The notes under the pieces: generated by a model
Seen by the model: the letters and a program-made list of their open reading frames with translations, nothing else
Told to the model about the DNA's origin: nothing
Databases searched by the model: none
Shown here: one piece after another, positions 6,109-11,488 of the stretch
Layout of the letters: every line of letters starts with the position of its first letter
How positions within the stretch are numbered: position 1 is the first letter of the stretch
Made by a program: the position numbers and the translations under genes
Assembly: GCA_029974035.1 (NCBI GenBank)
Contig: JARKQG010000109.1
Span: 1-11,488 of the forward strand
Direction: 5' to 3'
Length of the DNA stretch: 11,488 nucleotides
Source of the DNA: Eubacteriales bacterium
Lineage (GTDB): Bacteria; Bacillota_A; Clostridia; Christensenellales; Aristaeellaceae

Positions 6109-6184
6109 GCCTTGGTAGCTCAGCTGGTAGAGCAGTAGACTGAAAATCTACGTGTCGGTGGTTCAACTCCGCCCCAAGGCACCA
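6109..6184 (+). tRNA. tRNA-Phe (anticodon GAA)
   Basis: The acceptor GCCTTGG pairs perfectly with CCAAGGC. The anticodon stem GTAGA/TCTAC has loop CTGAAAA (anticodon GAA), the T loop is TTCAACT, the discriminator is A and CCA is encoded. It lies 3 bases after tRNA-Asp. Confidence 0.97.
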
Positions 6185-6190
6185 TCCCGT

Positions 6191-6266
6191 GCGGTAGTAG
6201 CTCAGTTGGTAGAGCGCCACCTTGCCAAGGTGGAGGTCGCGAGTCCGAGTCTCGTCTACCGCTCCA
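6191..6266 (+). tRNA. tRNA-Gly (anticodon GCC) with an unusual T loop
   Basis: The acceptor GCGGTAG pairs perfectly with CTACCGC. The D loop AGTTGGTA keeps GG. The anticodon stem CCACC/GGTGG has loop TTGCCAA (anticodon GCC), the discriminator is T and CCA is encoded. The T loop reads TCCGAGT, so position 55, normally T (pseudouridine), is C. All stems are otherwise intact, so it is probably functional. Confidence 0.95.
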
Positions 6267-6276
6267 TAGATCAACG

Positions 6277-6298
6277 TGGGCGGGTGCAAGCCCGCCCA
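6277..6298 (+). other. Perfect GC-rich hairpin between tRNA-Gly and tRNA-Cys
   Basis: TGGGCGGG (6277-6284) and CCCGCCCA (6291-6298) form an 8-bp perfect stem with loop TGCAAG. There is no T-tract. It occupies the only long spacer (45 bases) in the operon. It could be a processing signal, a partial attenuator or a 3'-end stabiliser. Confidence 0.6.
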
Positions 6299-6311
6299 TA
6301 TTGGGCTTTGC

Positions 6312-6386
6312 GGCGTGATAGCCAAGTGGTAAGGCAAAGGTCTGCAAAACCTTTATTCACCGGTTCAAATCCGGTTCACGCCTCCA
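6312..6386 (+). tRNA. tRNA-Cys (anticodon GCA)
   Basis: The acceptor GGCGTGA pairs perfectly with TCACGCC. The short D stem is GCC/GGC. The anticodon stem AAGGT/ACCTT has loop CTGCAAA (anticodon GCA). The T arm ACCGG-TTCAAAT-CCGGT is standard, the discriminator is T (U73, the identity element for Cys) and CCA is encoded. It is the last gene in the operon. Confidence 0.97.
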
Positions 6387-6388
6387 TC

Positions 6389-6427
6389 AGAAAAGCCCGG
6401 AATCGTTGAGGTTCCGGGCTTTTCTTT
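6389..6427 (+). terminator. Rho-independent terminator of the tRNA operon
   Basis: A perfect 14-bp stem joins AGAAAAGCCCGGAA (6389-6402) and TTCCGGGCTTTTCT (6412-6425) with a 9-base loop. The right arm supplies the T-rich tail, which continues TTTCTTT. It starts 2 bases after the CCA of tRNA-Cys. Confidence 0.92.
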
Positions 6428-6575
6428 ATGCCCAGGCGGTGCGCCGACCGCGATCGGGCGCGCAAGCCGCCGGGCGCACCCCCGGCCCGCATCTTGTCTT
6501 TCGCGTCCGGACCGGCAGCCGTCACCGGCGCGGCCCCAAAGGACGCCGCGGGCGGCTTCCCGTCCGGCCCCCACC

Positions 6576-6605
6576 TTGACGAAACCCCGATTGAAGTGGT
6601 ATGCT
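6576..6605 (+). promoter_or_regulatory. Sigma-A-type promoter for the DUF4180 gene
   Basis: TTGACG (6576-6581) and TATGCT (6600-6605) are separated by 18 bases, giving a leader of about 50 bases. The stretch between the tRNA terminator and this promoter (6428-6575) is GC-rich, and I see nothing else in it. Confidence 0.65.
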
Positions 6606-6661
6606 GGGTCCGCCGGCGGCGGAAGCCGGGAAACGGCGGAGGGATTGGGAGGACTCAAAGG

Positions 6662-7009
6662 ATGACGACGAAGCAGGTCGGCGGAATCGCCGTCGTACAC
6701 AGCGAAACGCCCGTCATCGTCGACGCGCAGACGGCGCTCGACCTGACGGCTGCCATCTACTACGAATACGGCACCACAAAAATGGCCATCAACAAAGAGG
6801 CGTTCAGCGAGGACTTCTTCAGGCTGTCCACGGGCCTCGCGGGCGAGATCGCGCAGAAGTTTGTGAACTACCGCTTCAGCGTGGCGATCATCGGGGACTT
6901 CTCCTGCTACACCAGCAAGCCGCTGCGCGACTACATGTATGAGTGCAACAGCGGCAGGCACCTTTTGTTTGTCCCCTCCGAACAGGAGGCCGTCGAACGG
7001 CTGCGGTGA
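6662..7009 (+). CDS. DUF4180 domain-containing protein, function unknown
   Basis: This 115-residue protein aligns by eye over its whole length with the DUF4180 family, small single-domain proteins scattered in Firmicutes and without a known function. Characteristic stretches are the start GGIAVVHSETPVIVDAQTAL, the central INKEAFSEDFFRLSTGLAGE followed by IAQKFVNYRFSVAIIGDFS, and YTSKPLRDYMYECNSG. The alternation of beta strands and helices suggests a small soluble alpha/beta fold. It has no signal peptide or membrane segment. The ATG has GGGAGGA at 6647-6653, 8 bases upstream; the frame is open further upstream to 6428, but that would run through the promoter and up to the tRNA terminator. 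It is transcribed alone, between the tRNA operon and the trk operon. I see no functional link to either neighbour. Confidence 0.88.
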   Translation: MTTKQVGGIAVVHSETPVIVDAQTALDLTAAIYYEYGTTKMAINKEAFSEDFFRLSTGLAGEIAQKFVNYRFSVAIIGDFSCYTSKPLRDYMYECNSGRHLLFVPSEQEAVERLR

Positions 7010-7040
7010 ACGGCTTTGCGCAGGGGCGCGGCATTGGGTA

Positions 7041-7069
7041 TTGCAAATTCAAGCGGCGTAAGATATAGT
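7041..7069 (+). promoter_or_regulatory. Sigma-A-type promoter for trkA-trkH-kinase operon
   Basis: TTGCAA (7041-7046), a 17-base spacer and TATAGT (7064-7069) lie 73 bases upstream of the trkA ATG. The leader contains a small CGCGC-AAA-GCGCG hairpin (7094-7106). A second AT-rich hexamer, TACAAT (7073-7078), has no matching -35 box. Confidence 0.65.
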
Positions 7070-7142
7070 AGATACAATGTAGATCCGCTCGCCCGCGCAA
7101 AGCGCGCCGGCGTAGCGCGGATGCTTTACGAAGAGGGCGTCA

Positions 7143-8513
7143 ATGAAAATTGTCATCATCGGCGACGGCAAGGTCGGCAACACGCTGACCCAGGAACTGA
7201 CCCGCGAAGGCCATGACCTGATGGTCATCGACAGCCGCAAGGACGTACTGGCCCAGGCGGAAGAGCGGATGGACGTGATGGTCATGCAGGGCAACGGCGC
7301 CAGCGTGGCGCTGCAGCGCCAGGCGGGCGTCCCGGGCAGCGATCTGATGATTGCCGTCACCTCCGCGGACGAGGTCAACCTGATGTGCTGCATGATCGCC
7401 CGCAAGCTGGGCTGCAAGCACACCATCGCCCGAAGCCGCAATCCCGAGTACGCGGAGGCGCTGTATCTTCTGCGGGACGACCTGGGCCTGAGCCTCACGG
7501 TGAATCCGGAAAAGACCGCCGCCCGGGAAATCTTCGGCCTCATGCAGTTTCCGTCCTTTCTGAAGCGCGACGCCTTTGCCAAGGGGCGCGCGGAGATCGT
7601 CAGCATTCCGGGGCGCGCGGGCGGCAGGCTGGACGGCGTGCCGCTGACGGCGCTTTACAAGTCCCTCCGGGTACGGGTGCTGGTCTGCGCGGTGGAGCGC
7701 GGAGACGAGGTGATCATCCCCGACGGCAGCTTTGTGCTCCGGGAGGGGGATCACGCCTATGTGACGGCGCCCGCCCAGTCGCTTCTGACCCTGGTCAAGG
7801 TGCTCGCGCTGGAAACCGTGCGCATCCGCAGCGTCCTGATCGTGGGCGGAAGCCGCATCGCCTTCTACCTCACGCAGATGCTGGTGGACGCCGGCATCGA
7901 GGTCAAGCTGCTCGAAAACAACCTGCAGCGCTGCAACATCCTCAGCGAGGAGCTGCCGTCCGCGACGGTGATCCACGGTGACGGTACCTCGTTTCAGACG
8001 CTGATGGCGGAAGGTCTCGAGGAGACCGACGCGCTGGTGGCGCTGACCAACATTGACGAGCAGAACCTGATCGTGTCCATGTTTGCCAATCAGAAGCGCG
8101 TGCCCAAGGTGGTCACAAAGATCAATCGGGCCGAATACGAGGAAATCCTGCGAAAGACCGGCACGGAGTGCGTCATCACGCCCCGGCTTCTGATCGTCAG
8201 CGACATTTTGCGCTACGTCCGCGCCATGGAGAACCGGCAGGGCGACAACGTGCTGGCGCTGCACCGCATGGTGGGCGGCCGCGTGGAAGCGCTGGAATTC
8301 CGCGTACAGGCGGGCACCGGCTTTAAGGGCGTGCCGCTGAAGAACATTCCGCTGAAGCCCAATTTCCTCGTGGCCATCATCAATCACCGGGGCACCGTGT
8401 TCGTGCCCGGCGGCGACGATTGCTTTTACGAGGGCGACACCGTCGTGCTCGTCACCACCGTAGGGCGCGGCGTCAATTCGCTCAACGACATCTTCCAAAA
8501 CGAAAACCGATAG
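7143..8513 (+). CDS. trkA: Trk potassium uptake system, cytoplasmic NAD-binding subunit TrkA
   Basis: TrkA forms a cytoplasmic ring that binds nucleotides and gates the TrkH potassium channel. The 456-residue protein has the typical duplicated layout RCK_N-RCK_C-RCK_N-RCK_C. The first Rossmann motif is GDGKVG (7-12) with acidic residue D30 at the end of the second strand (VID). The second repeat begins VLIVGGSRIA (231-240), with LLEN after its second strand and the HGDGTS motif later. The RCK_C segments sit near 140-220 and 370-450. There is no membrane segment. The ATG at 7143 gives the N-terminus MKIVIIGDG expected for TrkA. The ribosome binding site is modest (GAGGG, 7133-7137). trkH follows 17 bases after the stop, so the pair is co-transcribed. 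Confidence 0.96.
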   Translation: MKIVIIGDGKVGNTLTQELTREGHDLMVIDSRKDVLAQAEERMDVMVMQGNGASVALQRQAGVPGSDLMIAVTSADEVNLMCCMIARKLGCKHTIARSRNPEYAEALYLLRDDLGLSLTVNPEKTAAREIFGLMQFPSFLKRDAFAKGRAEIVSIPGRAGGRLDGVPLTALYKSLRVRVLVCAVERGDEVIIPDGSFVLREGDHAYVTAPAQSLLTLVKVLALETVRIRSVLIVGGSRIAFYLTQMLVDAGIEVKLLENNLQRCNILSEELPSATVIHGDGTSFQTLMAEGLEETDALVALTNIDEQNLIVSMFANQKRVPKVVTKINRAEYEEILRKTGTECVITPRLLIVSDILRYVRAMENRQGDNVLALHRMVGGRVEALEFRVQAGTGFKGVPLKNIPLKPNFLVAIINHRGTVFVPGGDDCFYEGDTVVLVTTVGRGVNSLNDIFQNENR

Positions 8514-8530
8514 ACGCCAAGGGGTATTCG

Positions 8531-10009
8531 ATGAATTACCGCATGATCGCCCGCCTGATTTCCATGATCCTCCTCATCGTCGCCGCGTTTATGGTCCCGG
8601 CGCTTTTCATCAGCCTGGCGCTGGGCGAGCGGGCCTCGGTGCTGGGCTTTCTGGTGACGATGGGGCTGATGGCTCTGATCAGCCTGGCGCTCCGGCTCCG
8701 CAAACCCCTCAAGACCACGCTGTACGCGCGGGAAGGCTTCGTCGTGGTGTCGCTGGCCTGGATCTCGGTGTCCCTAATGGGCGCGCTGCCGTTTTTCATC
8801 AGCGGGGCAATTCCCAGCTACGTCGATTGCGTGTTTGAAACGGTTTCCGGCTTCACCACCACCGGCGCGAGCATTCTCACCGACGTGGAGGCGCTGCCCC
8901 AGGGCCTCTTATATTGGCGTTCCTTTACCCATTGGATCGGCGGCATGGGCGTGCTGGTGTTTCTGCTCGCCATTGCGCCGCTGGCCTCGGGCGACGGCAT
9001 ATTCATCATCCGCGCGGAATCACCGGGCCCGCAGGTCAACAAACTCGTGCCCAAGACGCGCCAGACCGCCCGCATCCTGTACGAAATCTACATTGCGCTG
9101 ACGGCAGTGCAGATTGTGCTGCTGCTTCTGGGCGGCATGTCCCTGATGGAGGCGCTGACCATCTCCTTTGGCACGGCCGGCACCGGCGGATTCGCCGTGC
9201 GCAACGACAGTATGGTGTCCTACTCTCCGTACATCCAGTGGGTGGTCACCATTTTCATGGCGCTCTTTGGCGTCAACTTCAGCCTGTACTATCTGGTGCT
9301 GATGCGCATGTTCAAAAAGGCTGCAAAAAATGAGGAGCTCCGGCTCTACACGGGCATTTTGCTGGTTTCCACGGCGGCCATTACGCTGTACGTCCTCGAC
9401 CGGTTCGCGCCGGCGGACGCCGTGCGCCACGCCGCCTTCCAGGTGGTGTCCGTGATGACCACGACGGGCTTTGCCACCGCAGATTTTGACAAATGGCCGG
9501 AGTTCTGCCGGACGCTGCTGCTGCTTCTGATGATCGTGGGCGCGTCCGCCGGGTCCACCGGCGGCGGCGTAAAGGTCTCCCGCGTGCTGATCCTCTTCAA
9601 AAGCCTGAAGCAGGAGCTCAAGCACGTGCTTCACCCCAATACCGTCAGCGTCATCCGGATGGACGGCGAGGTCGTTTCCCAGGAAACCGTGCGTTCCACC
9701 TATGTGTTTTTCGGTCTGTATTCATTGATCGCGCTGTTCTCGATCCTCTTTGTCTCGACCGACGGCTTTTCGCTGGAGACCAGCGTATCCGCCGTGATGG
9801 CCTGCCTGAACAACATCGGCCCAGGCCTGGCCGTGGTGGGCCCGATGGGCAATTACGCGCAGCTGTCCGACGCCTCGAAGGGCGTTTTGTCGCTCAACAT
9901 GCTGATCGGGCGGCTTGAGATATTCCCGATTCTGGTCATGTGCTTTCCGGGCGTATGGAAGCGGGCACGCCATTTGGCGGCGCCCGGAAACAACGGCCGA
10001 TCGCTTTGA
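8531..10009 (+). CDS. trkH: Trk potassium uptake system, membrane subunit TrkH
   Basis: TrkH is the pore subunit of the Trk/Ktr/HKT potassium transporters. The 492-residue protein matches the family length and is strongly hydrophobic, starting with a membrane helix (LISMILLIVAAFMVPALFIS). The four pore loops are visible in order: SGFTTTGAS (106-114), FGTAGTGGF (213-221), MTTTGFAT (309-316) and NNIGPG (427-432). Each has the selectivity-filter glycine. The intracellular loop after the third pore helix has the Gly-rich GASAGSTGGG of the family. The ATG at 8531 has AAGGGG at 8519-8524; the frame is open upstream to 8420, but that stretch overlaps the trkA end. The acetate-kinase-like gene starts 14 bases after the stop. 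Confidence 0.96.
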   Translation: MNYRMIARLISMILLIVAAFMVPALFISLALGERASVLGFLVTMGLMALISLALRLRKPLKTTLYAREGFVVVSLAWISVSLMGALPFFISGAIPSYVDCVFETVSGFTTTGASILTDVEALPQGLLYWRSFTHWIGGMGVLVFLLAIAPLASGDGIFIIRAESPGPQVNKLVPKTRQTARILYEIYIALTAVQIVLLLLGGMSLMEALTISFGTAGTGGFAVRNDSMVSYSPYIQWVVTIFMALFGVNFSLYYLVLMRMFKKAAKNEELRLYTGILLVSTAAITLYVLDRFAPADAVRHAAFQVVSVMTTTGFATADFDKWPEFCRTLLLLLMIVGASAGSTGGGVKVSRVLILFKSLKQELKHVLHPNTVSVIRMDGEVVSQETVRSTYVFFGLYSLIALFSILFVSTDGFSLETSVSAVMACLNNIGPGLAVVGPMGNYAQLSDASKGVLSLNMLIGRLEIFPILVMCFPGVWKRARHLAAPGNNGRSL

Positions 10010-10023
10010 TGGGAGGTACCGCC

Positions 10024-11193
10024 ATGCCGCGCATTCTGGTGCTCAACCTGGGTTCGACAAGTTTCAAATTCAAGCTCTATGACATGGGAGCGGAGGAAAC
10101 CCTCCTGGCCGGCGGCGGCGTGGAGTCCATCGGCGCGGAGGGCGCTTACCGGGTCCGCGCGGGCGACCGGCCCGAGGAGGGCGCCTGTGCCTGCCCGACC
10201 CACCTGGACGCGCTGGAACTTTGTATGGCCGCCCTGATGCGGCTCGGGGTGCCGGTGGACATGGATTCGCTGGACGCGGTGGGCTACAAGGCGGTCCACG
10301 GCGGCGCGGTTTCCGGATCGCAGCTGGTGAACGACGCGCTCATGGCCGAGATGGAGCGGATGATTCCCTTTGCGCCCGCCCACAACCCGGTCTATCTGGC
10401 GATGATGCGAAGCGTCCGGGCGCGGTACCCGCGCGTGATCCAGATTGCCTGCTTTGAAACCACCTTCCACGCCACCATACCGCCGGAGCGCGCGGTATAC
10501 GGGGTGCCTTACGAATGGGTGGAGGAATTTGGCCTTCGCAGGTACGGATTCCATGGCTCCAGCCACAGCTATATCGCGTGGAGAATGGCCCGCGAAGCGC
10601 CCGCGGCCCGGCGCATCATCAGCGCCCACCTGGGCGGTTCCAGCTCACTGTGCGCCATTTTGGATGGCCGCAGCGTGGCCAACTCCCTGGGCGCGACGCT
10701 GCAAAGCGGCGTGTTTCACAACAACCGCGTGGGCGACATGGAGGCGTTTTGCCTGCCGGTGCTGGCGGACCGGCTGGGCGGCATGGACCACGCGCTGGAG
10801 GCGCTGGCCACGCGCAGCGGCTTTCTGGGGCTGTCGGGGGTCAGCAACGACCTGCGACTGGTGGAGGAAGCCGCGGCCGGCGGAAATCAGCGGGCGGAGC
10901 TGGCCATCAGCGCCTTTGCCGACGCGGTGGCGGGCTATATCGGCATGTACACGGCGTTTCTGGGCGGATTGGACGCGCTGGTGTTCACCGGCGGCATCGG
11001 GCTCAACGCCGCGGTGCTGCGGGCGCGGGTGGCGGCAAAGCTGGGCTTTCTGAACGCCGCCCTTTCCGAGGCGCGGAACGTTCCCGGCTGCGAGGGCCGC
11101 ATCAGCGCGCCGGAAAGCGGCGTTGAGATCTGGTCGCTGGAGACCAACGAAGAATTGATGGTGGCGCGGGGCTGTATGGGGCTGATCGGATGA
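10024..11193 (+). CDS. Divergent acetate/butyrate-kinase-family protein
   Basis: This 389-residue member of the acetate/propionate/butyrate kinase branch of the ASKHA fold would catalyse carboxylate + ATP to acyl-phosphate + ADP, or the reverse for ATP gain. Family landmarks in order are LNLGSTSFKFKLYD (7-20), AVHGG (90-94), FAPAHNP (116-122), GLRRYGFHGSSH (170-181), AHLGG (201-205), NRVGD (234-238), VFTGGIG (320-326) and ETNEELMVAR (373-382). Compared with characterised Methanosarcina thermophila acetate kinase, the equivalents of Asn7, His123, His180, Arg241 and Glu384 are kept. Arg91 is replaced by K89, catalytic Asp148 by E145, and Asn211 of HLGNG by G205. The substrate may therefore not be acetate. 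The ATG has GGGAGG at 10011-10016. No phosphotransacetylase or phosphotransbutyrylase gene is adjacent. It is probably co-transcribed with trkAH. Confidence 0.85.
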   Translation: MPRILVLNLGSTSFKFKLYDMGAEETLLAGGGVESIGAEGAYRVRAGDRPEEGACACPTHLDALELCMAALMRLGVPVDMDSLDAVGYKAVHGGAVSGSQLVNDALMAEMERMIPFAPAHNPVYLAMMRSVRARYPRVIQIACFETTFHATIPPERAVYGVPYEWVEEFGLRRYGFHGSSHSYIAWRMAREAPAARRIISAHLGGSSSLCAILDGRSVANSLGATLQSGVFHNNRVGDMEAFCLPVLADRLGGMDHALEALATRSGFLGLSGVSNDLRLVEEAAAGGNQRAELAISAFADAVAGYIGMYTAFLGGLDALVFTGGIGLNAAVLRARVAAKLGFLNAALSEARNVPGCEGRISAPESGVEIWSLETNEELMVARGCMGLIG

Positions 11194-11280
11194 AAAGCCG
11201 GAGCGCTCTCGCGCCCGGAATGATCCTGAGAGGCCCGATACGCCTCATCCGAGGAGGATTTCTTCTTCCCGCCGGCTTTT
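11193..11280. repeat. Long-range inverted repeat at the convergent gene ends
   Basis: AAAAGCCGG (11193-11201) and CCGGCTTTT (11272-11280) are exact inverted copies 70 bases apart. Between them are smaller nested pairings: ATCCT/AGGAT at 11223-11227 and 11255-11259, and GAGGC/GCCTC at 11230-11234 and 11242-11246. The right arm lies inside the minus-strand coding region. Each strand would end in four T residues, so a bidirectional terminator is possible but the loop is long. Confidence 0.4.
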
Positions 11281-11488
11281 GATGCGTCCGGCGTCTGTGA
11301 GGCGGATGAGGCCGCGGTGGTTTTCCACCAGCCGCGCGCGCAGAAGCCTCCGGAGGATTTTCTGGGCGAAGGCCTCGTCCCAGCGCAGGTGATGCCGCAG
11401 CGTGGCCGCGCCCGCCTCCTGGGCTTCGTCGGCCGCGCCTTCGTGGTGGCTCAGATGGAACAGCAGCGTCTTTTCCGCGAAGGCGATT
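11245..11488 (-). CDS. C-terminal fragment ending in a winged-helix-like domain (runs off the window)
   Basis: Eighty residues and a TGA stop (11247-11245) are visible; the N-terminus lies beyond base 11488. The fragment begins with a helix (TLLFHLSHHEG), has an acidic/alanine-rich linker, then a compact helix-helix-wing pattern: LRWDEAFAQKILRRLLRARL, VENHRG, LIRLTDAGR. It ends with a charged tail (KSRREEEILLG). The LTDAGR ending of the wing is common in DtxR/MarR-like winged helices. Similar C-terminal winged-helix extensions occur on some metal-ABC transporter permeases (TroC/MntB type), and that is one possibility, but the fragment is too short to name the protein. It is convergent with the kinase gene, 51 bases between stops. 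Confidence 0.7.
   Translation of the reverse strand, partial: IAFAEKTLLFHLSHHEGAADEAQEAGAATLRHHLRWDEAFAQKILRRLLRARLVENHRGLIRLTDAGRIKSRREEEILLG

Noticed and set aside
5993..6347. Minus-strand open frames across the tRNA cluster
   Set aside because: Their translations (for example GLEPSTSSVTGWHSNQLNY) are the classic spurious proteins made by reading tRNA genes backwards.
6428..6661. Open frame extending DUF4180 upstream by 78 codons
   Set aside because: It would start at the tRNA terminator and run through the proposed promoter; the translation is Arg/Pro/Ala-rich filler unlike the family.
7140..8498. Long minus-strand open frame opposite trkA
   Set aside because: Same reason: low-complexity His/Gln-rich translation, and trkA is unmistakable on the plus strand.
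9940..10023. Upstream starts for the kinase overlapping the end of trkH
   Set aside because: The kinase family N-terminus is the LNLGSTS segment right after the ATG at 10024, which has its own GGGAGG.
1..11488. CRISPR arrays, insertion sequences, integrases, toxin-antitoxin pairs or retron-like elements
   Set aside because: No regularly spaced repeats, transposase or integrase motifs, or flanking direct repeats were seen; all long stretches are explained by housekeeping genes, tRNAs and short regulatory regions.

Overview
This window reads as an ordinary chromosomal segment of a GC-rich, endospore-forming member of the Firmicutes. My best guess is a class Clostridia lineage. The reasons are the rpmB / Asp23-family / fatty-acid-kinase / recG block typical of Firmicutes, two alpha/beta-type small acid-soluble spore proteins (SASPs), sigma-A-like promoters, and strong AGGAGG-type ribosome binding sites. 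The genus cannot be read from the sequence. I see no insertion sequence, integrase, CRISPR array, phage gene or obvious defence system.

Layout. (1) 1-292: the start of rpmB (ribosomal protein L28) on the minus strand and a divergent promoter region. (2) 292-4292: a plus-strand run of yloU (Asp23/Gls24 family), yloV/fakA (fatty-acid kinase catalytic subunit) and recG (replication-fork helicase), the last two overlapping by one base. (3) 4305-5191: an autonomous MerR-family gene of the TipA type. It has a textbook 19-bp-spacer promoter with a near-perfect dyad, an internal in-frame start with a strong Shine-Dalgarno sequence, and a terminator. (4) 5263-5819: two SASP genes in tandem, with a candidate forespore promoter and a terminator-like hairpin. 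(5) 5880-6427: a five-tRNA operon (Val-TAC, Asp-GTC, Phe-GAA, Gly-GCC, Cys-GCA) with a consensus promoter and a strong terminator. (6) 6576-7009: a DUF4180 protein with its own promoter. (7) 7041-11193: trkA and trkH (potassium uptake) followed 14 bases later by a divergent acetate-kinase-like gene, probably one operon. (8) 11245-11488: the C-terminus of a convergent minus-strand gene ending in a winged-helix-like domain.

How they fit together. FakA would phosphorylate exogenous fatty acids held by a FakB partner not encoded here. TrkA is the cytoplasmic gating subunit for the TrkH channel. The SASPs coat DNA in the spore. The TipA-like regulator probably senses a lipophilic or thiopeptide-like compound and activates its own promoter. 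Its most interesting property is the likely production of a second, DNA-binding-free short protein from the same mRNA, as in Streptomyces tipA. Second in interest are an acetate-kinase homologue with changed active-site residues next to trkH, and small oddities in the tRNA operon: an alternative acceptor strand in the leader and a C at position 55 of tRNA-Gly. Nothing here clearly amounts to a wholly new system.
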